Assembly: GCA_963741985.1 (NCBI GenBank) | Contig: CAVUKD010000002.1 | Span: forward strand, 806,001 to 870,000 | DNA from: Cryomorpha sp963741985 | Lineage (GTDB): Bacteria; Bacteroidota; Bacteroidia; Flavobacteriales_D; Cryomorphaceae | DNA: 64,000 nt | Direction of reading: 5' to 3' | Shown here: piece after piece, positions 18,817-28,380 of the stretch | How positions within the stretch are numbered: position 1 is the stretch's first letter | Layout: every line of letters begins with the position of its first letter | Program-made: the position numbers and the translations under genes | Notes under the pieces: model-generated | What the model was told of the DNA's origin: nothing | What the model saw: the letters and a program-made list of their open reading frames with translations, nothing else | Databases searched by the model: none

Positions 18817-19009
18817 ATATATCTTTAAAACGATCGTACAGACCAGGCATGCCTTGTCTCTAAACCTCGTAGAATATTGTTTTCGAACGTTTGAACAAAT
18901 TATCTTTGTCTATCCATTCCGCAATGTTTTCACTTTCAAAAATCGATCGTTCCCGATTTAGGAGTGCAAATATATATTTTGTTTCTTTGACTGCAAAATT
19001 CTTTAGCAA

Positions 19010-19894
19010 ATGATTCATAAAGCCGGATTTGTAAATTTAATAGGACGACCGAATGCAGGGAAATCTACTTTAATGAACCAACTCGTTGGAGAGCAGATGT
19101 CTATCATCACTCCAAAAGCGCAAACCACAAGGCACCGCATCGTTGGAATTGTAAATGAGGAGGATTCTCAAATAGTTTATAGTGATACACCCGGCATGTT
19201 AGAGCCGAAATACGCCTTACAAGCCAATATGATGAGCTTTGTGAAAGAAGCTTTGAAAGATGCCGATATCCTAATACTCATAATCGATATTACCGACAGA
19301 AATATGGATTTTTTCGGTTTTGACAAGGCATTGACTGAAATGGAAGTTCCAATATTGATTGCATTAAACAAGATAGATGTTACGGATCAGGCAGGAATTG
19401 AGAAGGCAGTAGATCGTCTGAAAATCACCTTTCCCAGTGCGGAAATAATGCCGGTTTCTGCGCTTCACGATTTTGGTATTGACCATTTGAAGAACCGGGT
19501 TTTAGCTCTTTTACCCGAGTCGCCCGCTTATTATGAAAAAGATGCGCTTACTGACAAACCAATGCGTTTCTTTGCAAGCGAAATAATTCGTGAAAGAATT
19601 CTCGAAAATTATCAGAAGGAAGTCCCCTATTCGGTTCAGGTTGAGATCGAACAATACAAAGAAGAAGAGAAGATTACCCGAATTGCCGCTGTGATATATG
19701 TGGCAAGGAAATCACAAAAAGGAATTATTATTGGCCATCAGGGGCAAATGTTGAAAAAAGTGGGTACTGAAGCCCGTTTAAAAATTGAAGAATTTATTGG
19801 TAAAAAGGTTTTTCTGGAAATGCATGTCAAAGTCGATGAAGACTGGCGCAACAAGGATAAAAGCCTGAAGGCCTTTGGTTATAAGAGATCGTAA
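19010..19894 (+). CDS. era: GTPase Era
   Basis: Era is an essential GTPase that binds 16S rRNA and assists 30S subunit assembly. The 294-residue protein has G1 GRPNAGKST (residues 12-20), G3 DTPG, G4 NKID, and a C-terminal KH domain with RKSQKGIIIGHQGQMLKKVG. The family end GYK is present (KAFGYKRS). The stop codon overlaps the start of der (TAATG), so the two GTPases are translationally coupled. Confidence 0.97.
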   Translation: MIHKAGFVNLIGRPNAGKSTLMNQLVGEQMSIITPKAQTTRHRIVGIVNEEDSQIVYSDTPGMLEPKYALQANMMSFVKEALKDADILILIIDITDRNMDFFGFDKALTEMEVPILIALNKIDVTDQAGIEKAVDRLKITFPSAEIMPVSALHDFGIDHLKNRVLALLPESPAYYEKDALTDKPMRFFASEIIRERILENYQKEVPYSVQVEIEQYKEEEKITRIAAVIYVARKSQKGIIIGHQGQMLKKVGTEARLKIEEFIGKKVFLEMHVKVDEDWRNKDKSLKAFGYKRS

Positions 19895-21198
19895 TGGGAA
19901 ATATTGTTGCAATAGTAGGACGGCCAAATGTTGGCAAATCAACGCTTTTTAACAGGCTCACCGAAAAGCGAGATGCGATCGTGGATCCGACAAGCGGTGT
20001 AACGCGTGATCGCAACTACGGAAAAGCGGAATGGATTGGAGTTGAATTTTCAGTGATTGACACCGGTGGATACACGGTCAATTCGGATGATGTCTTCGAA
20101 GATGAGATCAAAAAGCAAGTAGGACTCGCTATTGATGAAGCGAATTCCATTATTTTTCTTCTCGATGTAACGACTGGCATTACAGATCACGATGAGGCTA
20201 TTGCGGGTTTTTTGCGCAAAGCAGATAAACCCGTACTTGTGGTAGCTAATAAAGTGGATACCAACGATCGCATTTTACCTGCAAGCGAGTTTTACAGCTT
20301 CGGTCTCGGTGAAGTTTACTGCATATCGTCCTCAAATGGAGGCGGAACAGGTGATATGCTCGATGCACTCATAGATAGTTTCCCATCAAGGGAAGCTGAA
20401 CCGGAGCTTGATATACCAAGAATTGCTGTAGTCGGAAAACCAAACGTCGGAAAGTCCTCTTTGATCAATGCGCTACTTGGAACCAACAGGAACATCGTCA
20501 CCGAAAATGCCGGAACTACCCGCGATTCCCTTCTTACACGTTATCAAGGATTCGGTTTCGACTTCTTTCTCGTCGACACGGCAGGAATTCGCAAACGCAG
20601 TAAAGTTCACGAAGACGTCGAATTTTATTCGGTACTTCGATCGATTCGCAGCATTGAGTCGAGCGATGTTTGTCTCATGATGATCGACGCTACTGAAGGA
20701 ATGCAAAAACAGGATTTGAACATTTTCTACACGGTCGAAAAGAATTCAAAAGGGCTTGTTATCCTCGTCAACAAATGGGATCTGATAGATAAAGAGACCA
20801 ATACAATGAAAGATTTTACTGACGCCATCAAAGAACGAATCGCTCCTTTTACAGACGTACCCATAATATTTGTATCAGCTTTGTCAAAACAACGAATTCA
20901 CCAGGCAATTGAAAAAGCAATGGATGTTTTTAATGCTTTCAAAACACGAATCCCGACTTCGAAACTCAACGAAGTATTTCAGCCGATTCTGGAAAATAAT
21001 CCTCCACCGGCCATCAAAGGGAAATTTGTGAAAATCAAATACGTAATGCAACTACCTACGCATAAACCCGCTTTTGCATTTTACTGCAACTTGCCGCAAT
21101 ATGTTAAGGATCCTTATAAACGATTTCTGGAAAACAAGCTTCGTCAGAATTTTAATCTAGAAGGAATTCCAATTAAGATTTTCTTCCGAAAGAAATAA
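19894..21198 (+). CDS. der: GTPase Der (EngA)
   Basis: This 434-residue protein has two tandem G domains: GRPNVGKST at residues 9-17 with DTGGY, and GKPNVGKSS near 182 with DTAGIRKRSKV. A KH-like C-terminal domain ends QNFNLEGIPIKIFFRKK. Der acts in 50S subunit maturation. It overlaps era by one base, a common pairing in Bacteroidota. Confidence 0.97.
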   Translation: MGNIVAIVGRPNVGKSTLFNRLTEKRDAIVDPTSGVTRDRNYGKAEWIGVEFSVIDTGGYTVNSDDVFEDEIKKQVGLAIDEANSIIFLLDVTTGITDHDEAIAGFLRKADKPVLVVANKVDTNDRILPASEFYSFGLGEVYCISSSNGGGTGDMLDALIDSFPSREAEPELDIPRIAVVGKPNVGKSSLINALLGTNRNIVTENAGTTRDSLLTRYQGFGFDFFLVDTAGIRKRSKVHEDVEFYSVLRSIRSIESSDVCLMMIDATEGMQKQDLNIFYTVEKNSKGLVILVNKWDLIDKETNTMKDFTDAIKERIAPFTDVPIIFVSALSKQRIHQAIEKAMDVFNAFKTRIPTSKLNEVFQPILENNPPPAIKGKFVKIKYVMQLPTHKPAFAFYCNLPQYVKDPYKRFLENKLRQNFNLEGIPIKIFFRKK

Positions 21199-21239
21199 GT
21201 TAGTGTCTGTCCATACATTCCACTATCTGCGTTGCACTT

Positions 21240-21313
21240 GTTCTAAAAACCCGCCTTTGGCCGGCAAGCAGTCATCCTGACGTTCACAGTCAGGACTGCC
21301 TGATTTTTAGAAC
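21240..21313. repeat. long inverted repeat between convergent der and metK
   Basis: The perfect ten-base arms GTTCTAAAAA and TTTTTAGAAC enclose a second inner hairpin (GCAGTCATCCTGAC pairing with GTCAGGACTGC, three-base bulge). It sits between convergent genes, with A/T runs on both sides of the stem. That suits a bidirectional terminator, although it is longer and more structured than the other terminators here. Confidence 0.7.
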
Positions 21314-21370
21314 CGCGTGCCCCTTACTATTGAACTGCATGATCCAGCCACCCGAGTGTATTGAGAAACT

Positions 21371-22672
21371 CTAATTCAGTCCGAAAGCCGACTTCACTTT
21401 GTCGACATGGTCCATTTTTTCCCAGGTAAATAACTCTACCTCAATTTCTTTGAGTTCTACTCCCTCGGCGTTATTTCGGTAAAATTTCTTAGTCACCTTT
21501 TTGGGCTCGCGTCCCATGTGACCATAAGCAGCTGTCTCGCGGTATATCGGTGCACGCAACTTCAGCGATTGCTCGATAATTCCTGGGCGAAGGTCAAATA
21601 AGCCTTTCACTTTTTCAGCTATTTCGCTGTCGCTAAAATCGACTTTTGAAGAACGATAGGTATCGATGAAAACACCCATCGGTTCTACCACTCCAATAGC
21701 GTAAGAAACCTGAACCAAAACCTGATCAGCTATTCCTGCCGCAACCAGATTCTTGGCAATATGGCGTGCAGCATACGCAGCTGAACGATCGACTTTACTC
21801 GGATCTTTTCCTGAAAAGGCGCCACCTCCGTGTGCTCCTTTACCACCATATGTATCGACAATAATCTTGCGGCCTGTAAGACCGGAATCCCCATGGGGAC
21901 CACCGATTACAAATTTTCCGGTTGGGTTGATGTGGTATACGATTTTATCATTGAACAATTTCTGAATATTTTCAGGAAGTTGCGCAATCACACGCGGCAT
22001 CAATATTTCACGGACATCCTTTGAAATCTGCTCGCACATATCCACCTCGGCTTTATCTTTATCGGCTTGGGTATCATGTTCAGAAACGATAAACTCATCA
22101 TGCTGCGTAGAAACTACAATTGTTTCGATGCGCTGAGGCGTATGATCGTCTGAATATTGAATTGTAACCTGTGCTTTGGCATCGGGACGGAGGTATTTGA
22201 TATCCTTATTTTCACGACGAAGTACGGCCAACTCTTTCAGGATTTTATGCGACAGGTCCAGTGCCAGAGGCATGAAATTTTCTGTTTCATTGCTCGCATA
22301 TCCAAACATCATTCCCTGATCGCCTGCACCCTGATCTTCAGGTTTACCACGATCTACTCCCCTATTGATGTCTGGACTTTGCTCGTGAAGCGCACTAAGG
22401 ACACCACATGAGTTTCCTTCGAACATGTAGCCACTTTGATTGTATCCGATATCGTTGATTACATCGCGGGCTATTTGCTGTACATCCACATAGGTATTCG
22501 ACTTAATTTCACCGGCGAGAATAACCTGGCCGGTAGTTACCAATGTTTCGCAAGCGACTTTCGAATACGGGTCAAAAGCGAGAAAATTATCGAGAATTGC
22601 ATCAGAAATCTGATCTGCAATCTTGTCCGGGTGTCCTTCAGAAACGGATTCTGAAGTAAATGAATAAGGCAT
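21371..22672 (-). CDS. metK: S-adenosylmethionine synthase
   Basis: It makes S-adenosylmethionine from methionine and ATP. The 433-residue protein begins with SFTSESVSEGHPDKIADQISDAILD. It has GDQGMMFGYA, NPTGKFVIGGPHGDSGLTGRK and the GGGAFSGKDPSKVDRSAAYAAR P-loop-like block. The length is slightly above E. coli MetK because of insertions common in Bacteroidota. ahcY further right in the window recycles the by-product of the same methyl cycle. Confidence 0.97.
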   Translation of the reverse strand: MPYSFTSESVSEGHPDKIADQISDAILDNFLAFDPYSKVACETLVTTGQVILAGEIKSNTYVDVQQIARDVINDIGYNQSGYMFEGNSCGVLSALHEQSPDINRGVDRGKPEDQGAGDQGMMFGYASNETENFMPLALDLSHKILKELAVLRRENKDIKYLRPDAKAQVTIQYSDDHTPQRIETIVVSTQHDEFIVSEHDTQADKDKAEVDMCEQISKDVREILMPRVIAQLPENIQKLFNDKIVYHINPTGKFVIGGPHGDSGLTGRKIIVDTYGGKGAHGGGAFSGKDPSKVDRSAAYAARHIAKNLVAAGIADQVLVQVSYAIGVVEPMGVFIDTYRSSKVDFSDSEIAEKVKGLFDLRPGIIEQSLKLRAPIYRETAAYGHMGREPKKVTKKFYRNNAEGVELKEIEVELFTWEKMDHVDKVKSAFGLN

Positions 22673-22818
22673 CGTTATTTGTTTTTAAATCAATTATTAA
22701 AAAGCCTTAGGAAGCAGGTAGAATGCATTTTTAGCATTTTTTACTGTGGTTGCAATAGGCCAAATCCTTCCACTTTAAGCGCGACAAAAATAAAAAAAAT
22801 AAGATGCGTGCAAAGGGT

Positions 22819-23721
22819 TTATTTGGTAAGGTTTTTAAAAACATCTTCCAGGCTTCTTTCCTGCTTACGCAACTCTTCAACTTCCGAATTTTCGAGGGCC
22901 GCAATAGCGTTTAGCTTAGGCAAAATATTCGAACCCTTTTCAGCAGCAATCCTGTACTTTCCCGGATGAGATTCTTCAATTTTCAGAATTCCTTCAATTT
23001 CTTTAAATCGCTTTTGCGGAATAGGTTTGGTCAAATGCAGAATGATTATTTCCGCGTCTGAAGTTTCTTTGAGCTGGTTAACAGAACCATCAGCTACGAT
23101 GTTACCTTTTTTAATAATAATGACCCGATTGCAAATCGCCTCGACCTCCTGCATAATATGCGTACTGAGAAGAACTGTTTTTTCTTTTCCAATTTTTCGA
23201 ATCAGTGTCCGTATATCCTCCAATTGATTCGGGTCCAACCCGGAGGTCGGCTCGTCCAAAATTAAGACTTCCGGATCGTGAATCAGAGCTTGGGCGATAC
23301 CTACCCGCTGGCGATATCCTTTCGAAAGCTCACTAATTTTTTTATTGCTTTCGGGCGTCAATCCCACCATCGCGATCATTTCTTCTACCCGTTTTTTTTT
23401 ATTCTTAACAAGATATAACCCGGCGACATAGAGCAGATATTCACGGATATACATTTCGGGATAAAGCGGATTGGTCTCAGGCAAATAGCCCACCTTCTTT
23501 CGTACTTCGAGGGAGTGATCAAAAATATTTTGACCAGCAACATCCACCGTCCCTTTCGACGGAGGTAAATAACAGGTAATAATCTTCATCATTGTAGATT
23601 TTCCGGCACCATTTGGACCGAGAAAACCGACTATCTCACCGCGTTTTATTGAAAAGCTCACATCATTCAGTGCAGCTTGCTTTCCATAAAATTTTGTTAC
23701 ATTTTTTACCTCAATTGACAT
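22819..23721 (-). CDS. gldA: gliding-motility-type ABC transporter ATP-binding protein (GldA-like)
   Basis: This 300-residue ABC ATPase begins MSIEVKNVTKFYGKQAALND. It carries Walker A GPNGAGKST, signature LSKGYRQRVGIAQAL, Walker B VLILDEPTSGLDP and the His switch LLSTHIMQEVEAI. The segment VGYLPETNPLYPEMYIREYL closely resembles GldA of gliding flavobacteria. I chose the start at 23721; the frame extends to 23889 but that stretch overlaps the next gene and is not ABC-like. The usual membrane partners GldF and GldG are not adjacent, so the partner is unknown and another export function is possible. Confidence 0.8.
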   Translation of the reverse strand: MSIEVKNVTKFYGKQAALNDVSFSIKRGEIVGFLGPNGAGKSTMMKIITCYLPPSKGTVDVAGQNIFDHSLEVRKKVGYLPETNPLYPEMYIREYLLYVAGLYLVKNKKKRVEEMIAMVGLTPESNKKISELSKGYRQRVGIAQALIHDPEVLILDEPTSGLDPNQLEDIRTLIRKIGKEKTVLLSTHIMQEVEAICNRVIIIKKGNIVADGSVNQLKETSDAEIIILHLTKPIPQKRFKEIEGILKIEESHPGKYRIAAEKGSNILPKLNAIAALENSEVEELRKQERSLEDVFKNLTK

Positions 23722-23875
23722 AGAAATCTGTGAATAACCCTTTCGGAAAAGGAATTCAGTTGCGAATTTAGACAAATATTGCGCGATAGCTGAATTGTTT
23801 GCAGTAATTGGGAGAAGACGTTTTTTTGGTGATGATGAAAATGGCTGTATTGATAATACTGAAATGGAACATCGA

Positions 23876-25195
23876 TTATAATTTTCCATTGGAAATTATG
23901 TCGATTTTATCCAGCGTACCATAACTCTGCCATAAAACCTTATCCATTTTCCAATTTTCATTTTTCTTTGCGAGTAGTACATAATCAAAACCCCATATTG
24001 CTTTTACTTTGGCAATGGCAATTTTCTCCTTCACCTCCATCAACTCGATACTTTTAGGAGCATCATTCTGAATCCAATTTTTGGCATTATAGCTTTCAGC
24101 TGTATGAATTAGTTCGTCATAGGTCATTGAACTATAATTCCATTCCTGTTTTTTTTTCGAGAAGTAAAAGCCGGATTTGTGAAGAGAAGTATCGGCGAAT
24201 TCATGTACTAAATCAGGCTCAGTATTGTAGATTGATTCAATATAATTGCGGAGTACTTGTTCGATTTGTGCCTCATCATCCTTTTTCTGCTGCACATTCT
24301 TAAGGAAAATATCCAGTGTCAAAAAGAATTTTTCGGGCTGATCCAGCCAAGGATAATGCACGGATGAATCCAAAAGGGCTAAGTAACTATTGGCAAATAC
24401 TTTTTTAGCTTGGAGTGCGAGTTCTATAGGAACAATATCTTCCTTACCCTGAATAATGAGCACCTCTTTCTTATAAGTCTCCAATTCTGCTTTGCAATCG
24501 TAGTTCGTGCGGATCAAATCTTGCCAAACTAGGGCGTTAAGTGCTAAATTTCCCTGAGTGAGTCGTTGAGCCACTGTGGGGACATATTTCTTATCGAAAA
24601 CATAGGCATGTGCATAAATTTCGGCAAATTTCAACGCGGCTATTTCCGAGCTATCTCTTCGTACACGCCAATAATTGAGTGAGTCAATTTGAGTTTCTGT
24701 AAGATTCGCATAAATAGCTTCTCCGGCGGTACTCAGTAATTCTAGGTCTAATCCGCCAGAAGAAGATAAGATCAAACTGTTTACCTTATCGGGAAATTTT
24801 GCAGTATAGTAGCTGGCGAGCATTCCCCCGAAGGAGTGGCCAAAAACGGCCCAGTTGTCCAACTTTAAAGATTCACGGATGGCTTCAATATCGGCTGCCA
24901 TTAAATCCATATTAATATTCGATGAATCCATTGTTTGCATAACAGAATTGCCCGTGCCTCTTTGATCAAATACTATTGTCTCGTAACCCATCGAAGAAAT
25001 TTTCTGAGCAAGGGGTTCAAATCCTGCAGAGCTAAAACCGGGGCCACCGTTAATTATAAGCAAAGGAGCGCCGGCACCAAAAGTTTTAAAGCTGATATTG
25101 ACTCCGGTTGATTCAACACTCTTCGACTGCTGACAGAGCAATGTATGAGATGTGAGAATTGTGGCTAATAGAAAAAAATAGTTTTGATATTTCAT
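23876..25195 (-). CDS. secreted alpha/beta hydrolase fused to an NTF2-like domain
   Basis: The 439-residue product has a signal peptide (MKYQNYFFLLATILTSHTLLCQQ). The alpha/beta hydrolase domain covers about residues 25-290. INGGPGFSSAGF gives the oxyanion region, VFDQRGTGNS follows, and the nucleophile elbow is GHSFGGM; it resembles proline iminopeptidase (S33). The C-terminal 130 residues, from VLRNYIESIYNTEPDLVHEF onward, look like an NTF2/lumazine-binding-like domain of the kind also found alone in Bacteroidota. The combination suggests a periplasmic peptidase or esterase; the substrate is unknown. It is downstream of the AraC regulator on the same strand, which may control it. Confidence 0.8.
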   Translation of the reverse strand: MKYQNYFFLLATILTSHTLLCQQSKSVESTGVNISFKTFGAGAPLLIINGGPGFSSAGFEPLAQKISSMGYETIVFDQRGTGNSVMQTMDSSNINMDLMAADIEAIRESLKLDNWAVFGHSFGGMLASYYTAKFPDKVNSLILSSSGGLDLELLSTAGEAIYANLTETQIDSLNYWRVRRDSSEIAALKFAEIYAHAYVFDKKYVPTVAQRLTQGNLALNALVWQDLIRTNYDCKAELETYKKEVLIIQGKEDIVPIELALQAKKVFANSYLALLDSSVHYPWLDQPEKFFLTLDIFLKNVQQKKDDEAQIEQVLRNYIESIYNTEPDLVHEFADTSLHKSGFYFSKKKQEWNYSSMTYDELIHTAESYNAKNWIQNDAPKSIELMEVKEKIAIAKVKAIWGFDYVLLAKKNENWKMDKVLWQSYGTLDKIDIISNGKL

Positions 25196-25287
25196 TCAGA
25201 TTAGTTTTGAAATAAGATTCAATTTTTTTTCCAAAAGTAGGATTAGGAAAACCCGAAGTATTGTAAAAAAGACGAAAGGATTAATTT

Positions 25288-26130
25288 CTAAAAATAAGAT
25301 GGCCATGCGTTCTGAAAAGCTATCCCTGTCTGGGGAAGAATAAAATTCCGGGTAAAGAACTCCTTTGGCGATGAATTGGTAAATTTTTTAAACTCCTTGC
25401 ACAAATGCGCTTGATCGTAATAACCCGATTCTATAGCCACCCCCGCCAAATTTGTTATTCCTCCGTTATGAATAAGTGCACAAGAATTATTGAATCGAAT
25501 TATAGAAGAAAATTCTTTTGGACATATACCGACACTTTTTTTAAAAGCTTTCTCTAACGTAGATTTGTGAATTTGCTTTTCAGCACAATATCGAGTTAAG
25601 TTTACTTTTCCTTTTTCAGAAATAATAGTAGAAATAGCGTGACTGAGATACGCTTGTTTACCCGATTGAAGCATCAATCTTTTAACAAACACTTCGTTTA
25701 TTAAATTTAATTTATCGATCATTCCAGATTTCCTCCCAAGAATTTTTCGAATCGGATCAATATAATTTTGTTTTAATCCGCGTTCTGTAACAATTTCATT
25801 TATTATTTCTACCGGTGAAATTTTTAATAGAGTATTTATTTTATCAGGTTTGAACCTAACTGCGAATATATTTGTTTCGCTTGATTGATATATGATAACC
25901 GCTTTCTTACGCTGTCCGATAAGGGCATATTCTCTTACCGTAGTTTTTTCATTGGTGGTTAAATCCAGGCGTTCGTATTCACTTCCCTGATTTATTATAA
26001 AATCATAACAACCATCCGGTAAAATAACATCTTCAAAATACTGGCTTTCGCTTTCACTAAAATTTATCACCCAATAACATGCGATGATATTCTTCAAGCG
26101 ATTATCCGGACGAAATTCTTGATAATTCAA
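25288..26130 (-). CDS. AraC-family transcriptional regulator
   Basis: The 280-residue protein has an N-terminal cupin-like sensing region typical of Bacteroidota AraC proteins (MNYQEFRPDNRLKNIIACYWVINF, then DVILPDGCYDFIINQG). The C-terminal region has two helix-turn-helix motifs, seen in YCAEKQIHKSTLEKAFKKSVG and NLAGVAIESGYYDQAHLCKEFKKFTNSSPKEF. The hydrolase gene begins 92 bases downstream and is the likeliest target. The ligand is unknown. Confidence 0.88.
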   Translation of the reverse strand: MNYQEFRPDNRLKNIIACYWVINFSESESQYFEDVILPDGCYDFIINQGSEYERLDLTTNEKTTVREYALIGQRKKAVIIYQSSETNIFAVRFKPDKINTLLKISPVEIINEIVTERGLKQNYIDPIRKILGRKSGMIDKLNLINEVFVKRLMLQSGKQAYLSHAISTIISEKGKVNLTRYCAEKQIHKSTLEKAFKKSVGICPKEFSSIIRFNNSCALIHNGGITNLAGVAIESGYYDQAHLCKEFKKFTNSSPKEFFTRNFILPQTGIAFQNAWPSYF

Positions 26131-26470
26131 GGGCTGAGTTAGTCTATATTTAAATGATAAAACAGTTTACTTGCAGAAGTTGTAATAAAGAAAGAAAGCA
26201 TAAATCATTTAGTCAAGATACTCTGTTTATTCAAAAGGCGGATCAATTGTAAATTGATTTAACGAAGTTTAGTAAACCAGACGTCTATAATCGGGATAAG
26301 GTAATAATCAGATTACCACCTCTTTGAAATTAACGAGGATTTATATTTTGAAACATTCCTTCTCCAACTATATACAAAGAAAAATGTGGCATTCCTCTGA
26401 TAGATACTCAAATCCATCAGTCACGGCATATCACAAAGAACGCTTACTTTCTTACCTTAGCCCATTCTAA
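26131..26470. other. 340-base divergent intergenic region between AraC regulator and rsgA
   Basis: No gene is supported. A seven-base inverted repeat ATCAATT/AATTGAT with a three-base spacer lies at 26242-26258, about 110 bases upstream of the AraC start. It could be a regulator-binding site. Nothing else stands out. Confidence 0.4.
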
Positions 26471-27397
26471 ATGACACGCGGAAGAGTTATAAAAAGTACC
26501 GGCAGCTGGTATGTGGTTGAAACCGAAAACGGTGAGATTGTAAAATGCCGGGTGCGCGGAAAATTCCGGCAAGATTTTATTAAGTCCACAAATCCCATAG
26601 CCATTGGCGATTGGGTAATCCTTACCGGAGAATATGACGAATTGGTGATCGACAAAATCGAGGAACGAAAAAATTACATCGTTCGAAAGTCGGTGAATCT
26701 TTCAAAGCAAAGTCATATCATAGCTGCGAATATTGATCTTGCAGTTTTGGTAGTTACTTTTAAAAACCCAATTACTTTCCCGACTTTTATAGACCGATTC
26801 TGCGTTGCCGCTGAGGCATATCACATTCCGGTAGCCATTGTGTTTAATAAAGTCGATTTGCTTGATGGTGAAGAGCGTGAACTACTGGCTTCATTCCGAA
26901 GTGTATACGACGATTTGAAATATGAAACTCTCGTTTGTTCGGCACTCTCGGAAGAAGGGATGGATGACTTAAAAGCCATGCTAAAGGATAAGGTTTCTCT
27001 TCTTTCGGGGCACTCCGGAGTAGGAAAATCGACGCTGCTCAACACGCTAGATCCAGCATTGAATCTCAAAACCACAAATGTAAGCGAGGCCCATTTTACC
27101 GGACAGCACACGACTACTTTTGCAGAAATGCATCGCTTGAAATTTGGCGGTTATCTTATTGACACCCCGGGAATCCGTGGATTTGGATTGGTAGATATGG
27201 AAAAAGAAGAGTTGGCAGGGTATTTTCCGGAAATGCGCGCGCTTCTGCCCGAATGCAAATATTACAATTGTCTGCATATTAATGAGCCAAAATGTGCGGT
27301 CAAAGCAGGTATTGAAAGCGGCGCAGTAGCCGAAACCCGCTATAAAAGTTATTTAAATATGTTTGAAAACAACGAAGAAGAAACCTATCGAAAATGA
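26471..27397 (+). CDS. rsgA: ribosome small-subunit GTPase RsgA
   Basis: RsgA is a late 30S assembly GTPase. The 308-residue protein has an N-terminal OB fold. The GTPase domain is circularly permuted, with NKVD (G4) before GHSGVGKST (G1) and DTPGIRGFGL (G3), and THTTT-like switch sequence GQHTTTFAEMH. A C-terminal zinc site reads ECKYYNCLHINEPKC. It overlaps dtd by four bases (ATGA). Confidence 0.96.
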   Translation: MTRGRVIKSTGSWYVVETENGEIVKCRVRGKFRQDFIKSTNPIAIGDWVILTGEYDELVIDKIEERKNYIVRKSVNLSKQSHIIAANIDLAVLVVTFKNPITFPTFIDRFCVAAEAYHIPVAIVFNKVDLLDGEERELLASFRSVYDDLKYETLVCSALSEEGMDDLKAMLKDKVSLLSGHSGVGKSTLLNTLDPALNLKTTNVSEAHFTGQHTTTFAEMHRLKFGGYLIDTPGIRGFGLVDMEKEELAGYFPEMRALLPECKYYNCLHINEPKCAVKAGIESGAVAETRYKSYLNMFENNEEETYRK

Positions 27398-27846
27398 GAG
27401 CAGTAATTCAACGTGTAAGTTCAGCAAATGTAGCTGTAGAAGGAAAAATTGAAGGCGAAATAGAAACCGGTTTATTGCTATTTATCGGAGTAGAAAATGA
27501 AGACAACGAAGAAGATGCTGAGTGGTTGGCACGCAAGATTGCTTCTCTCCGTATTTTTAATGATTCGGAAGGATTGATGAATCTTTCGCTCGACGATGTT
27601 GACGGAAAAGTATTGGTCATCAGCCAGTTTACGCTTCATGCTAAAACAAAAAAAGGAACACGCCCTTCTTTTATTCACGCTGCAAAACCGGATGTGGCCA
27701 TCCCGCTTTACGAGAAGTTTAAAGCCCTTCTTTCTATTCAGGTTCCGAACGGAATAGAGAGCGGGACTTTCGGAGCTGACATGCAGGTTTCGCTGGTAAA
27801 TGATGGACCGGTAACGATAACAATCGACACAAAAAACAAGGAATAA
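27394..27846 (+). CDS. dtd: D-aminoacyl-tRNA deacylase
   Basis: It hydrolyses D-amino acids mischarged onto tRNA. The 150-residue protein begins MRAVIQRVSSANVAVEG. It carries the two family motifs that form the active site, SQFTLHAKTKKGTRPSF and the Gly-Pro motif NDGPVTI. Length is normal. It is coupled to rsgA upstream and to the MazG-like gene downstream. Confidence 0.96.
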   Translation: MRAVIQRVSSANVAVEGKIEGEIETGLLLFIGVENEDNEEDAEWLARKIASLRIFNDSEGLMNLSLDDVDGKVLVISQFTLHAKTKKGTRPSFIHAAKPDVAIPLYEKFKALLSIQVPNGIESGTFGADMQVSLVNDGPVTITIDTKNKE

Positions 27847-28169
27847 TGACGATTGAGAATTATCAAAAAGATGTAGATCAGTGGATCAAAAAATACGGCG
27901 TTCGGTATTTCAACGAACTAACCAATATGGCCATCCTCACGGAAGAAGTTGGTGAATTGGCACGCATCATTTCCCGGCGATACGGAGAACAATCCGAAAA
28001 AGAATCGGATAAAAACCGCGACCTCGGCGATGAGATGGCCGATGTGTTATGGGTTTTAGCCTGTCTCGCCAATCAGACCGGAGTGAATCTGGAAGCGGCT
28101 ATTGCTAAGAATTTCGAAAAGAAAACGCAAAGAGATAATACGCGCCATTTTAAGAATCCGAAGCTATGA
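27846..28169 (+). CDS. MazG-like nucleotide pyrophosphohydrolase
   Basis: The 107-residue protein is a single MazG-type all-alpha NTP pyrophosphohydrolase domain. EEVGELARII and GDEMADVLWVL give the EExxE...ExxD metal ligands. It likely hydrolyses abnormal or excess NTPs to NMP and pyrophosphate. It overlaps the dtd stop by one base (TAATG) and ends a three-gene operon of translation-quality and housekeeping functions. Confidence 0.88.
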   Translation: MTIENYQKDVDQWIKKYGVRYFNELTNMAILTEEVGELARIISRRYGEQSEKESDKNRDLGDEMADVLWVLACLANQTGVNLEAAIAKNFEKKTQRDNTRHFKNPKL

Positions 28170-28328
28170 TACAAGGGGTTCAATTAATCTGAGAATAAGT
28201 TGAAAAGAATATACAGCTAATAGTGCCATTGATTTCAGCAATTCCCAGCCTTCACCAATCAATTTAACGCACTACCCACATTGGTGAAATTACCTTAGTA
28301 GACGTACTCAATACTAATTCCATTTCGG

Positions 28329-28361
28329 TTGTGAATGGTCAAAATATTTTATATATATTTG
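28329..28361 (+). promoter_or_regulatory. candidate promoter of the secreted protein at 28381
   Basis: TATATTTG at 28354-28361 is a perfect TAnnTTTG element. A TTG lies at 28329-28331 with a 22-base spacer, slightly long. It places the transcript start roughly ten bases before the ATG. Confidence 0.5.
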
Positions 28362-28380
28362 ACTACCAAACTTCTTCGTC

